From Panulirus ornatus (taxonomy: Eukaryota; Arthropoda; Malacostraca; Decapoda; Palinuridae), in the NCBI RefSeq assembly GCF_036320965.1, contig NC_092286.1, positions 29,293,677 to 29,357,676 on the forward strand: DNA of 64,000 nucleotides. The letters are read 5' to 3'. A program made the translations under genes and the position numbers. Under the pieces are notes generated by a model. It was not told where the DNA came from. It made no database searches and saw only the letters and a list, made by a program, of their open reading frames with translations. Below, one piece after another: positions 22,996 to 36,591 of the stretch (position 1 is its first letter; each line of letters begins with the position of its first letter).

Positions 22996-24250
22996 TATAT
23001 GTCAGTGTTTTTATATATCTTATTTACGACTAATGTGTGAGTGTGTGTGTGTGTTTTTTGACCTTTGAACTGTCATTGGTGTAATTAAGGGGCTTGGTGG
23101 GTGTCAACTGACCCCAGCTGACCTTTAACCCACCCCCCTCCTCCCACCCTCCCCGCCTGGGCCAGTGGTCAGGTCAATCTTGCCTTAAGCCGCCAAGGTG
23201 ACCTTTGACCTCACTCCACCACCAGCAGGGCTAATACCTGGGTCATTTAGGGACGTCACGCACCAGTTGACCTGTGTCTGACCCACCCACCCTGCCCTAC
23301 CGTGACCTACCCCACCCCACTCTACCTTGACCTGGGAGAAGGAGGGGCGGAGGTCGGGGTCACCACGGAGGTCAAGTGAATGTCTGGTGAAGTATGACCC
23401 ATTCTTCTTGGCTCATGCTGGCTTACCATTTAGCCCATGATCCATAATATTACGACTTCACCATTTATTTACCTGTTGTCTTCCTTTGTATACTATGTAT
23501 TAACTCGTATGTACTGGGAAATATTGTTTTTGATGTGTCTATAGCAGCATGTATACAAGTGGTGAGTACATATGTCATACTACTTTATAGAGGCGTATAT
23601 ACATACACATGTGTATATGTGTGTGTTGTGTGTGTGTGTGTAGAATGAAGCGTGGGAAGACCTTCCCTAAGTGTGGTGTCTTCGGGGTCAAAGATAGAAG
23701 AAGTGTGGTGGAGTATTAGGCATACTTCCCTGCCATGCACCCCACGGTGGATAGCCTCCCTGGTGACCTGCATCTCCTCCTCCGGCGGGTCCTTCCCCAA
23801 GGGCTCTGCTCTCCTGCCGTGTCCTCCTTCGTCAGGTTAACGAACACGTCTCTGACGAAGACAGATAAATTCGTTTTGGTTCCGCTCTCGCCTTCTACAG
23901 GAGGGATTGCCTGGTTCCCTCTCATGGGCCTCGCCTGGTACTGACCAGGGGCGTCTGTGGCCACAGGAGAAGCGTGGGTGCCCTTGGGGGCGTGCCCCTG
24001 GGAACTAGGGTGTCCCAGGGGCACACATCTGTCTCTCCCGACCATAGACCAACGAGGTGTTTTAAGACGAGGTTGGTCCAAGCCCTGGGTGCGGACCATC
24101 GCACGTGGGCCCGTCTGGACCTGAGGGGAGGAGGAGGGAGATGGTAGTGGTGGTGTGGTCTCTGGCTACGACGTGGTCTCTCCAGAAACCACTGGCCTGG
24201 TAGGTCTTTTTTCTAATATACGAAAGAGTTTTTGGGAAATATTTTTCTAT

Positions 24251-24252
<2 letters not shown>

Positions 24253-24325
<73 letters not shown>
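24253..24325. repeat. (GA)n microsatellite
   Basis: About 36 GA units. Confidence 0.97.
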
Positions 24326-24327
<2 letters not shown>

Positions 24328-24524
24328 CCCTCATCCAAGCCAGCAGCGCCAGAATTTCAATTTGGACTAGGGAGGCACCTAACCTAAACCTGGACCACTC
24401 GTTTCTAAAGTTCTTCTGGCGAACGTTGGGAAGAAATTGTCTTGCCTGAAGGCCTTAAACACTTCAGGTTTGGTGGTGGTCTGACATCTTGTTCTGAATG
24501 TTCTGTTAATGTTCTGTCAGAGAG

Positions 24525-24526
<2 letters not shown>

Positions 24527-24557
<31 letters not shown>
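24527..24557. repeat. (CA)n microsatellite
   Basis: About 15 CA units. Confidence 0.97.
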
Positions 24558-24559
<2 letters not shown>

Positions 24560-24689
24560 CCTCGTACTGGCTACATTGTTCTGTGAGAAAGAACATTCTT
24601 CTTTCTCCTGGTTACCGCTCATTTGGTGGCGTTTGTGGACACCTGGACCTTGATGGAAGAACAGACGAGGCTCGTGGGGTCTTATCAGA

Positions 24690-24797
24690 GATCTGCTGGG
24701 TTCGAATCCCTGGTCCAACCCTCCCTTCCTCCTCCGCTGGTTTCGAATCCCTGACCCTTGTAGCGAGAGGCGACTTTTCTGCCACTGAGCCAAGACA
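24690..24797 (-). mobile_element. tRNA-derived SINE-like element
   Basis: On the minus strand an A-box TGGCTCAGTGG (24782-24792) is followed about 35 bp later by a B-box GGGATTCGAAACC (24739-24751). The same strand then carries a second GGGATTCGAACCC (24698-24710), so two B-box-like segments lie about 41 bp apart. The arms do not fold into a proper tRNA by eye. Confidence 0.6.
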
Positions 24798-24886
24798 ATA
24801 TATTTTTGTGGACGGACTTTCAAGATGTCCACAGTGAAGTGTGTGGACTGTGTGTGCCAAAGTGTATGAGATCTTCCACGAGCGGT

Positions 24887-25789
24887 ATAGAAAGTTAGCT
24901 GCTAGGGATATATAGAAGTTAGCTGCTAGGGATATAGAAGTTAGCTGCTAGGGATATTGAAGGTAGCTGCTAGGGATATAGAAGTTAGCTGCTAGGGATA
25001 TATAGAAGTTAGCTGCTAGGGATATATAGAAGTTAGCTGCTAGGGATATATAGAAGTTAGCTGCTAGGGATATATAGAAGTTAGCTGCTAGGGATATATA
25101 GAAGTTAGCTGCTAGGGATATATAGAAGTTAGCTGCTAGGGATATTGAAGTTAGCTGCTAGGGATATATAGAAGTTAGCTGCTAGGGATATAGAAGTTAG
25201 CTGCTAGGGATATTGAAGGTAGCTGCTAGGGATATAGAAGTTAGCTGCTAGGGATATATAGAAGTTAGCTGCTAGGGATATATAGAAGTTAGCTGCTAGG
25301 GATATATAGAAGTTAGCTGCTAGGGATATATAGAAGTTAGCTGCTAGGAATATAGAAGTTAGCTCCTAGGGATATATAGAAGTTAGCTGCTAGGGATATA
25401 GAAGTTAGCTGCTAGGGATATATAGAAGTTAGCTGCTAGGGATATAGAAGTTAGCTGCTAGGGATATATAGAAGTTAGCTGCTAGGGATATAGAAGTTAG
25501 CTGCTAGGGATATATAGAAGTTAGCTGCTAGGGATATAGAAGTTAGCTGCTAGGGATATATAGAAGTTAGCTGCTAGGGATATAGAAGTTAGCTGCTAGG
25601 GATATATAGAAATTAGCTGCTAGGGATATATAGAAGTTAGCTGCTAGGGATATATAGAAGTTAGCTGCTAGGGATATATAGAAGTTAGCTGCTAGGGATA
25701 TAGAAGTTAGCTGCTAGGGATATATAGAAGTTAGCTGCTAGGGATATAGAAGTTAGCTGCTAGGGATATATAGAAATTAGCTGCTAGGG
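24887..25789. repeat. 22/24-bp minisatellite (about 39 copies)
   Basis: The unit is GAAGTTAGCTGCTAGGGATA followed by TA or TATA. Between about 25390 and 25610 long and short forms alternate, giving a 46-bp dimer. Confidence 0.96.
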
Positions 25790-26153
<364 letters not shown>

Positions 26154-26218
26154 TCAAAGGCCAGTCTTTCGTTCGCCCTTGTTCTCTGCCCTTGTGATTT
26201 TTACCAAGGGGGGGGGGG

Positions 26219-28506
26219 GGCAATTACATTGGTGGATTGTGAGAGGGGGCAATTGCATTGGTGGTTTGTGAGAGTGGGACAATTACATTGGTGGTTTGTG
26301 AGAGGGGACAATTACATTGGTGGTTTGTGAGAGGGGACAATTACATTGGTGGTTTGTGAGAGGGGGCAATTGCATTGGTGGTTTGTGAGAGGGGGCAATT
26401 GCATTGGTGGTTTGTGAGAGGGGGCAATTGCATTGGTGGTTTGTGAGAGGGGGCAATTACATTGGTGGTTTGTGAGAGGGGGCAATTGCATTGGTGGTTT
26501 GTGAGAGGGGGCAATTACATTGGTGGTTTGTGAGAGGGGGCAATTGCATTGGTGGTTTGTGAGAGGGGGCAATTGCATTGGTGGTTTGTGAGAGGGGGAC
26601 AATTACATTGGTGGTTTGTGAGAGGGGGCAATTACATTGGTGGTTTGTGAGAGGGGGCAATTGCATTGGTGGTTTGTGAGAGGGGGCAATTGCATTGGTG
26701 GTTTGTGAGAGGGGGACAATTATATTGGTGGTTTGTGAGAGGGGGCAATTGCATTGGTGGTTTGTGAGGAAGGGACAATTACATTGGTGGTTTGTGAGAG
26801 TGGGACAATTACATTGGTGGTTTGTGAGAGGGGGCAATTGCATTGGTGGTTTGTGAGAGGGGGCAATTGCATTGGTGGTTTGTGAGAGGGGGACAATTAC
26901 ATTGGTGGTTTGTGAGAGGGGGCAATTGCATTGGTGGTTTGTGAGAGGGGGACAATTACATTGGTGGTTTGTGAGAGTGGGACAATTACATTGGTGGTTT
27001 GTGAGAGGGGGCAATTACATTGGTGGTTTGTGAGAGGGGGACAATTACATTAGTGGTTTGTGAGAGGGGGCAATTACATTGGTGGTTTGTGAGAGTTGGA
27101 CAATTACATTGATGGTTTGTGAGAGGGGGCAATTGCATTGGTGGTTTGTGAGAGGGGACAATTACATTGGTGGTTTGTGAGAGGGGGCAATTACATTGGT
27201 GGTTTGTGAGAGGGGACAATTACATTGGTGGTTTGTGAGAGGGGGCAATTACATTGGTGGTTTGTGAGAGGGGGCAATTACATTAGTGGTTTGTGAGAGG
27301 GGGCAATTATATTGGTGGTTTGTGAAAGGGGTCTATTACATTGGTGGTTTGTGAGAGGGGGCAATTACATTGGTGGTTTGTGAGAGGGGACAATTACATT
27401 GGTGGTTTGTGAGAGTGGGACAATTACATTAGTGGTTTGTGAGAGGGGGCAATTACATTGGTGGTTTGTGAGAGGGGGGCAATTACATTGGTGGTTTGTG
27501 AGAGGGGGCCAATTACATAGGTGGTTTGTGAGTGGGGGCCAATTACATTGGTGGTTTGTGAGAGGGGGCAATTACATTGGTGGTTTGTGAGAGGGGGCAA
27601 TTAGATTGGTGGTTTGTGAGAGTGGGACAATTACATTGGTGGTTTGTGAGAGGGGGGCAATTACATTGGTGGTTTGTGAGAGGGGGCCAATTACATAGGT
27701 GGTTTGTGAGAGGGGGCCAATTACATTGGTGGTTTGTGAGAAGGGGGCAATTACATTGGTGGTTTGTGAGAGGGGGGCCAATTACATAGGTGGTTTGTGA
27801 GAGGGGGGCAATTACATTGGTGGTTTGTGAGTGGGGGCAATTACATTGGTGGTTTGTGAGAGTGGCCAATTACATTGGTGTTTTGTGAGAGGGGGACAAT
27901 TACATTGGTGGTTTGTGAGAAGGGGGCAATTACATTGGTGGTTTGTGAGAGGGGGACAATTATATTGGTGGTTTGTGAGAGGGGGCAATTACATTGGTGG
28001 TTTGTGAGAGGGGGGCAATTACATTGGTGGTTTGTGAGAGGGGGCAATTACATTGGTGGTTTGTGAGAGGGGGCCAATTACATTGGTGGTTTGTGAGAGG
28101 GGGCCAATTACATAGGTGGTTTGTGAGAGGGGGACAATTACATTGGTGGTTTGTGAGAGGGGGCAATTACATTGGTGGTTTGTGAGAGGGGGCAATTACA
28201 TTGGTGGTTTGTGAGAGGGGGCAATTACATTGGTGGTTTGTGAGAGGGGGACAATTACATTGGTGGTTTGTGAGAGTGGGACAATTACATTGGTGGTTTG
28301 TGAGAGGGGGGCAATTACATTGGTGGTTTGTGAGAGGGGGCAATTACATTGGTGGTTTGTGAGAGGGGACAATTACATTGGTGGTTTGTGAGAGGGGACA
28401 ATTACATTGGTGGTTTGTGAGAGGGGGGAATTACATTGGTGGTTTGTGAGAGGGGGGAATTACATTGGTGGTTTGTGAGAGGGGGGCCAATTGCATTGGT
28501 GGGTTG
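26219..28506. repeat. 28-30-bp minisatellite (about 79 copies)
   Basis: The unit is GGTGGTTTGTGAGAGGGGG then CAATTACATT. Length varies in the G-run (3 to 7 G). The left third is rich in ATTGCATT units; from about 27150 nearly all are ATTACATT. Confidence 0.97.
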
Positions 28507-28862
28507 TAGGGGGGAATATGTTACACGAACGACCCCTTTTTTATTTTGGAGGCACGACGCATTGTGTTCAATTTTGGAGTTAATGAAGACCCCATAATGT
28601 AAATGATTTACAATGAAGGCCATTGACAATTTACAGTGTGTGTGTGTGTGGAGGGAGGGAGAGGGGGTCTATCTTTGGGTTGCAGTGGTGTAAATGGCGT
28701 CTCGTGGATGATATCTATTGCTATAAAACTTCCTATATAGCATTATAGCATCAAGGGAGATAGACAGCACAGAGAAAACGAAGTCGTAAACCTTGGCATG
28801 ATTAGAGTAACTTACACATATGAATGGTCGAATTTTGCTCAAAGAACCAAATGTTTACATGA

Positions 28863-28932
<70 letters not shown>

Positions 28933-29221
28933 AAGATGGTTAGCACGTGAAATTGGATTCAGAATTCGGGACCTGAATTTTTTGATCTTGTATGTTTTTG
29001 GTATAGGGATATAAGGATATATATATATAAGAAAAAATAAGTTGTGTATTCTCTGTATTCTAATAAATGTTTGTAATATATTCTACGGTGTATTTCAATG
29101 ATCCTTCTTATTTGTTTTGGTACCAAATTGGTGCCAAATGCTGTTTTTGTTTTGACCACAATGTACAATGAAGGATTCGAAGAGTATCCCCAAAAAATCT
29201 GTGATGAAATGCCATAACGTA
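28507..29221. other. unique spacer with a (TA)n
   Basis: AT-rich, with (TA)n at 28864-28927. Only short open frames; no gene or element recognised. Confidence 0.5.
28864..28927. repeat. (TA)n microsatellite
   Basis: About 32 TA units. Confidence 0.97.
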
Positions 29222-32200
29222 TAGTGATGGGTGGGGGAGGAGCCTTCTGCTGTACTGTCCTGTCTCCATCTATAGTGGTGGGTGGGGGAGGAGCCTTCTG
29301 CTGTACTATCCTGTCTCCATCTATAGTGGTGGGTGGGGGAGGAGCCTTCTGCTGTACTGTCCTGTCTCCATCTATAGTGGTGGGTGGGGGAGGAGCCTTC
29401 TGCTGTACTGTCCTGTCTCCATCTATAGTGGTGGGTGGGGGAGGAGCCTTCTGCTGTACTGTCCTGTCTCCATCTATAGTGGTGGGTGGGGGAGGAGCCT
29501 TCTGTTGTACTGTCCTGTCTCCATCTATAGTGGTGGGTGGGGGAGGAGCCTTTTGCTGTACTGTCCTGTCTCCATCTATAGTGGTGGGTGGGGGAGGAGC
29601 CTTTTGCTGTACTGTCCTGTCTCCATCTATAGTGGTGGGTGGGGAGGAGCCTTCTGCTGTACTGTCCTGTCTCCATCTATAGTGGTGGGTGGGGGAGGAG
29701 CCTTCTGTTGTACTGTCCTGTCTCCATCTATAGTGGTGGGTGGGGAGGAGCCTTCTGCTGTACTGTCCTGTCTCCATCTATAGTGGTGGGTGGGGGAGGA
29801 GCCTTCTGCTGTACTATCCTGTCTCCATCTATAGTGGTGGGTGGGGGAGGAGCCTTCTGCTGTACTGTCCTGTCTCCATCTATAGTGGTGGGTGGGGGAG
29901 GAGCCTTCTGCTGTACTGTCCTGTCTCCATCTATAGTGGTGGGTGGGGGAGGAGCCTTCTGCTGTACTGTCCTGTCTCCATCTATAGTGGTGGGTGGGGG
30001 AGGAGCCTTTTGCTGTACTGTCCTGTCTCCATCTATAGTGGTGGGTGGGGGAGGAGCCTTCTGCTGTACTGTCCTGTCTCCATCTATAGTGGTGGGTGGG
30101 GGAGGAGCCTTTTGCTGTACTGTCCTGTCTCCATCTATAGTGGTGGGTGGGGGAGGAGCCTTCTGCTGTACTGTCCTGTCTCCATCTATAGTGGTGGGTG
30201 GGGGAGGAGCCTTCTGCTGTACTGTCCTGTCTCCATCTATAGTGGTGGGTGGGGGAGGAGCCTTTTGCTGTACTGTCCTGTCTCCATCTATAGTGGTGGG
30301 TGGGGGAGGAGCCTTCTGCTGTACTGTCCTGTCTCCATCTATAGTGGTGGGTGGGGGAGGAGCCTTCTGCTGTACTGTCCTGTCTCCATCTATAGTGGTG
30401 GGTGGGGGAGGAGCCTTCTGCTGTACTGTCCTGTCTCCATCTATAGTGGTGGGTGGGGAGGAGCCTTTTGCTGTACTGTCCTGTCTCCATCTATAGTGGT
30501 GGGTGGGGGAGGAGCCTTCTGCTGTACTGTCCTGTCTCCATCTATAGTGGTGGGTGGGGGAGGAGCCTTCTGCTGTACTATCCTGTCTCCATCTATAGTG
30601 GTGGGTGGGGGAGGAGCCTTTTGCTGTACTGTCCTGTCTCCATCTATAGTGGTGGGTGGGGGAGGAGCCTTTTGCTGTACTGTCCTGTCTCCATCTATAG
30701 TGGTGGGTGGGGGAGGAGCCTTCTGCTGTACTGTCCTGTCTCCATCTATAGTGGTGGGTGGGGGAGGAGCCTTCTGCTGTACTGTCCTGTCTCCATCTAT
30801 AGTGGTGGGTGGGGAGGAGCCTTCTGCTGTACTGTCCTGTCTCCATCTATAGTGGTGGGTGGGGGAGGAGCCTTCTGCTGTACTGTCCTGTCTCCATCTA
30901 TAGTGGTGGGTGGGGGAGGAGCCTTCTGCTGTACTGTCCTGTCTCCATCTATAGTGGTGGGTGGGGAGGAGCCTTCTGCTGTACTGTCCTGTCTCCATCT
31001 ATAGTGGTGGGTGGGGGAGGAGCCTTCTGCTGTACTGTCCTGTCTCCATCTATAGTGGTGGGTGGGGGAGGAGCCTTTTGCTGTACTGTCCTGTCTCCAT
31101 CTATAGTGGTGGGTGGGGGAGGAGCCTTCTGCTGTACTGTCCTGTCTCCATCTATAGTGGTGGGTGGGGGAGGAGCCTTTTGCTGTACTGTCCTGTCTCC
31201 ATCTATAGTGGTGGGTGGGGAGGAGCCTTCTGCTGTACTGTCCTGTCTCCATCTATAGTGGTGGGTGGGGGAGGAGCCTTCTGCTGTACTGTCCTGTCTC
31301 CATCTATAGTGGTGGGTGGGGAGGAGCCTTCTGCTGTACTGTCCTGTCTCCATCTATAGTGGTGGGTGGGGGAGGAGCCTTCTGCTGTACTGTCCTGTCT
31401 CCATCTATAGTGGTGGGTGGGGGAGGAGCCTTTTGCTGTACTGTCCTGTCTCCATCTATAGTGGTGGGTGGGGGAGGAGCCTTCTGCTGTACTGTCCTGT
31501 CTCCATCTATAGTGGTGGGTGGGGGAGGAGCCTTTTGCTGTACTGTCCTGTCTCCATCTATAGTGGTGGGTGGGGGAGGAGCCTTCTGCTGTACTGTCCT
31601 GTCTCCATCTATAGTGGTGGGTGGGGGAGGAGCCTTCTGCTGTACTGTCCTGTCTCCATCTATAGTGGTGGGTGGGGGAGGAGCCTTCTGCTGTACTGTC
31701 CTGTCTCCATCTATAGTGGTGGGTGGGGGAGGAGCCTTCTGCTGTACTGTCCTGTCTCCATCTATAGTGGTGGGTGGGGGAGGAGCCTTCTGCTGTACTG
31801 TCCTGTCTCCATCTATAGTGGTGGGTGGGGGAGGAGCCTTCTGCTGTACTGTCCTGTCTCCATCTATAGTGGTGGGTGGGGGAGGAGCCTTCTGCTGTAC
31901 TGTCCTGTCTCCATCTATAGTGGTGGGTGGGGGAGGAGCCTTCTGCTGTACTGTCCTGTCTCCATCTATAGTGGTGGGTGGGGGAGGAGCCTTCTGCTGT
32001 ACTGTCCTGTCTCCATCTATAGTGGTGGGTGGGGGAGGAGCCTTCTGCTGTACTGTCCTGTCTCCATCTATAGTGGTGGGTGGGGGAGGAGCCTTCTGCT
32101 GTACTGTCCTGTCTCCATCTATAGTGGTGGGTGGGGGAGGAGCCTTCTGCTGTACTGTCCTGTCTCCATCTATAGTGGTGGGTGGGGGAGGAGCCTTCTG

Positions 32201-35200
32201 CTGTACTGTCCTGTCTCCATCTATAGTGGTGGGTGGGGAGGAGCCTTCTGCTGTACTGTCCTGTCTCCATCTATAGTGGTGGGTGGGGGAGGAGCCTTCT
32301 GCTGTACTGTCCTGTCTCCATCTATAGTGGTGGGTGGGGGAGGAGCCTTCTGCTGTACTGTCCTGTCTCCATCTATAGTGGTGGGTGGGGGAGGAGCCTT
32401 CTGCTGTACTGTCCTGTCTCCATCTATAGTGGTGGGTGGGGAGGAGCCTTCTGCTGTACTGTCCTGTCTCCATCTATAGTGGTGGGTGGGGGAGGAGCCT
32501 TCTGCTGTACTGTCCTGTCTCCATCTATAGTGGTGGGTGGGGAGGAGCCTTCTGCTGTACTGTCCTGTCTCCATCTATAGTGGTGGGTGGGGGAGGAGCC
32601 TTCTGCTGTACTGTCCTGTCTCCATCTATAGTGGTGGGTGGGGGAGGAGCCTTCTGCTGTACTGTCCTGTCTCCATCTATAGTGGTGGGTGGGGAGGAGC
32701 CTTCTGCTGTACTGTCCTGTCTCCATCTATAGTGGTGGGTGGGGGAGGAGCCTTCTGCTGTACTGTCCTGTCTCCATCTATAGTGGTGGGTGGGGGAGGA
32801 GCCTTCTGCTGTACTGTCCTGTCTCCATCTATAGTGGTGGGTGGGGGAGGAGCCTTTCTGCTGTACTGTCCTGTCTCCATCTATAGTGGTGGGTGGGGGA
32901 GGAGCCTTCTGCTGTACTGTCCTGTCTCCATCTATAGTGGTGGGTGGGGAGGAGCCTTCTGCTGTACTGTCCTGTCTCCATCTATAGTGGTGGGTGGGGG
33001 AGGAGCCTTTTGCTGTACTGTCCTGTCTCCATCTATAGTGGTGGGTGGGGGAGGAGCCTTTGCTGTACTGTCCTGTCTCCATCTATAGTGGTGGGTGGGG
33101 GAGGAGCCTTCTGCTGTACTGTCCTGTCTCCATCTATAGTGGTGGGTGGGGAGGAGCCTTCTGCTGTACTGTCCTGTCTCCATCTATAGTGGTGGGTGGG
33201 GGAGGAGCCTTCTGCTGTACTGTCCTGTCTCCATCTATAGTGGTGGGTGGGGGAGGAGCCTTTGCTGTACTGTCCTGTCTCCATCTATAGTGGTGGGTGG
33301 GGGAGGAGCCTTCTGCTGTACTGTCCTGTCTCCATCTATAGTGGTGGGTGGGGGAGGAGCCTTCTGCTGTACTGTCCTGTCTCCATCTATAGTGGTGGGT
33401 GGGGGAGGAGCCTTCTGCTGTACTGTCCTGTCTCCATCTATAGTGGTGGGTGGGGGAGGAGCCTTCTGCTGTACTGTCCTGTCTCCATCTATAGTGGTGG
33501 GTGGGGGAGGAGCCTTCTGCTGTACTGTCCTGTCTCCATCTATAGTGGTGGGTGGGGGAGGAGCCTTCTGCTGTACTGTCCTGTCTCCATCTATAGTGGT
33601 GGGTGGGGGAGGAGCCTTCTGCTGTACTGTCCTGTCTCCATCTATAGTGGTGGGTGGGGGAGGAGCCTTTTGCTGTACTGTCCTGTCTCCATCTATAGTG
33701 GTGGGTGGGGGAGGAGCCTTCTGCTGTACTGTCCTGTCTCCATCTATAGTGGTGGGTGGGGGAGGAGCCTTCTGCTGTACTGTCCTGTCTCCATCTATAG
33801 TGGTGGGTGGGGGAGGAGCCTTTTGCTGTACTGTCCTGTCTCCATCTATAGTGGTGGGTGGGGGAGGAGCCTTTTGCTGTACTGTCCTGTCTCCATCTAT
33901 AGTGGTGGGTGGGGGAGGAGCCTTTTGCTGTACTGTCCTGTCTCCATCTATAGTGGTGGGTGGGGGAGGAGCCTTCTGCTGTACTGTCCTGTCTCCATCT
34001 ATAGTGGTGGGTGGGGAGGAGCCTTCTGCTGTACTGTCCTGTCTCCATCTATAGTGGTGGGTGGGGGAGGAGCCTTCTGCTGTACTGTCCTGTCTCCATC
34101 TATAGTGGTGGGTGGGGGAGGAGCCTTCTGCTGTACTGTCCTGTCTCCATCTATAGTGGTGGGTGGGGGAGGAGCCTTCTGCTGTACTGTCCTGTCTCCA
34201 TCTATAGTGGTGGGTGGGGGAGGAGCCTTTTGCTGTACTGTCCTGTCTCCATCTATAGTGGTGGGTGGGGGAGGAGCCTTCTGCTGTACTGTCCTGTCTC
34301 CATCTATAGTGGTGGGTGGGGGAGGAGCCTTTTGCTGTACTGTCCTGTCTCCATCTATAGTGGTGGGTGGGGGAGGAGCCTTCTGCTGTACTGTCCTGTC
34401 TCCATCTATAGTGGTGGGTGGGGGAGGAGCCTTCTGCTGTACTGTCCTGTCTCCATCTATAGTGGTGGGTGGGGAGGAGCCTTCTGCTGTACTGTCCTGT
34501 CTCCATCTATAGTGGTGGGTGGGGGAGGAGCCTTCTGCTGTACTATCCTGTCTCCATCTATAGTGGTGGGTGGGGGAGGAGCCTTTTGCTGTACTGTCCT
34601 GTCTCCATCTATAGTGGTGGGTGGGGGAGGAGCCTTCTGCTGTACTGTCCTGTCTCCATCTATAGTGGTGGGTGGGGGAGGAGCCTTTTGCTGTACTGTC
34701 CTGTCTCCATCTATAGTGGTGGGTGGGGGAGGAGCCCTCTGCTGTACTGTCCTGTCTCCATCTATAGTGGTGGGTGGGGGAGGAGCCTTTTGCTGTACTG
34801 TCCTGTCTCCATCTATAGTGGTGGGTGGGGGGGGAGCCTTTTGCTGTACTGTCCTGTCTCCATCTATAGTGGTGGGTGGGGGAGGAGCCTTCTGCTGTAC
34901 TGTACTGTCTCCATCTATAGTGGTGGGTGGGGAGGAGCCTTCTGCTGTACTGTCCTGTCTCCATCTATAGTGGTGGGTGGGGGAGGAGCCTTTTGCTGTA
35001 CTGTCCTGTCTCCACCTATAGTGGTGGGTGGGGGAGGAGCCTTCTGCTGTACTGTCCTGTCTCCATCTATAGTGGTGGGTGGGGGAGGAGCCTTCTGCTG
35101 TACTGTCCTGTCTCCACCTATAGTGGTGGGTGGGGGAGGAGCCTTCTGCTGTACTGTCCTGTCTCCATCTATAGTGGTGGGTGGGGGAGGAGCCTTCTGT

Positions 35201-35752
35201 TGTACTGTCCTGTCTCCATCTATAATGGTGGGTGGGGGAGGAGCCTTCTGCTGTACTGTCATGTCTCCATCTATAGTGGTGGGTGGGGGAGGAGCCCTCT
35301 GCTGTACTGTCCTGTCTCCATCTATAGTGGTGGGTGGGGGAGGAGCCTTCTGCTGTACTGTCCTGTCTCCACCTATAGTGGTGGGTGGGGGAGGAGCCTT
35401 CTGCTGTACTGTCCTGTCTCCATCTATAGTGGTGGGTGGGGGAGGAGCCTTCTGCTGTACTGTCCTGTCTCCATCTATAGTGGTGGGTGGGGGAGGAGCC
35501 TTCTGCTGTACTGTCCTGTCTCCATCTATAGTGGTGGGTGGGGGAGGAGCTTTCTGCTGTACTATCCTGTCTCCATCTATAGTGGTGGGTGGGGGAGGAG
35601 CCTTCTGCTGTACTGTCCTGTCTCCATCTATAGTGGTGGGTGGGGGAGGAGCCTTCTGCTGTACTGTCCTGTCTCCATCTATAGTGGTGGGTGGGGAGGA
35701 GCCTTCTGCTGTACTGTCCTGTCTCCATCTATAGTGATGGGTGGGGGAGGAG
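29222..35752. repeat. 51-bp minisatellite, block 1 (about 128 copies)
   Basis: The unit contains CTATAGTGGTGGGTGGGGGA, GGAGCCTTCTGCTGTACTGT and CCTGTCTCCAT. It is very homogeneous; variants are TTTTGC, TACTATCC, CACCTATAG and a one-G-shorter 50-bp form. The first and last units both read GTGATGGGT. Open frames on both strands (up to 423 codons) are a by-product of the 17-codon unit. The same repeat returns at 54396-60222. Confidence 0.98.
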
Positions 35753-35879
35753 CCTACATGATGGTATTAATTTACCCCAGCAGACGAGCAGGTAACGGAC
35801 CATCTGGTCTTCTGGTGTCTGTCCTCACTCCTTCCCTTCACGAGTTTTGATATCCCTCATCACGAACTGATTGATGACA
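35753..35879. other. unique spacer
   Basis: About 125 bp between two arrays, nothing recognised. Confidence 0.5.
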
Positions 35880-36482
35880 GGAGGGATGGAATGTGGAATG
35901 GAACGTGGGATGGACTGTGGAATGAAACGAGGGATGGAACGTGGAATGGAACAAGGGATGGAACGTGGAATGGAACAAGGGATGGAACGTGGAATGGAAC
36001 GAGAGTTGGACCGTGGAAGGGAACGAGGGATGGGCCATGGAATGGAACGAGAGTTGGACCGTGGAAGGGAACGAGGGATGGACCGTGGAATGGAACAAGG
36101 GATGGAACGTGCAATGGAGCGAGGGATGGACCGAGGAACGGAACGAATGATGGACCGAGGAATGGAACGAATGGTTGACTGTGGAATGGAACGAGGGATG
36201 GAACATGGAACGAGGGATGGGCCATGGAATGGAACGAGAGTTGGACCGTGGAAGGGAACGCAGGATGGACCGTGGAATGGAACAAGAGATGGAACGTGCA
36301 ATGGAGCGAGGGATGGACCGAGGAATGGAACGATGGAAGGAACGTGGAATGGAACGAGGGATGGAACGTGCAATGGAACGAGGGATGGACCGAGGAATGG
36401 AACGAATGATGGACTTTGGAATGGCACGAGTGATGGAACGTGGAATGGAACGAGGGATGGTCCATGGAATGGAGCAAGGGAC
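35880..36482. repeat. 24-bp minisatellite (about 25 copies)
   Basis: The unit is GGAACGAGGGATGGACCGTG then GAAT, with many variants (AACGTGG, AGAGTTG, CGAATGA). More diverged than its neighbours. Confidence 0.94.
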
Positions 36483-36591
36483 GTACGTAGTGATAAGAGA
36501 AATGTTACTAGGTAACAGGTGATAAGAGACATCACTAAATACCATGAGGTGATAAGAGAGATATGTGTAGATACCAGGTGATGAGAATGCA

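Larger units (their letters stand above)
22752..24886. other. 3' flank of the DUF229 gene (3' UTR and downstream)
   Basis: Follows the stop codon. It contains a (TA)n at 22918-22991, (GA)n at 24253-24325, (CA)n at 24527-24557 and a SINE relic at 24690-24797. I noticed no AATAAA between 22752 and 24250, so the poly(A) site is not placed. The stretch 23640-24130 is GC-richer with open frames on both strands, but no family is recognised. Confidence 0.5.

Noticed and set aside
26219..28506. CRISPR-like array of 29-bp repeats
   Set aside because: Units are directly adjacent with no unique spacers, in a eukaryotic context.
29222..35752. Long open frames (up to 423 codons) with 17-residue periods on both strands
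   Set aside because: The unit is 51 bp with no stop in several frames; frames appear on both strands, start inside repeat units and break whenever a unit loses one G. No non-repeat domain is attached.
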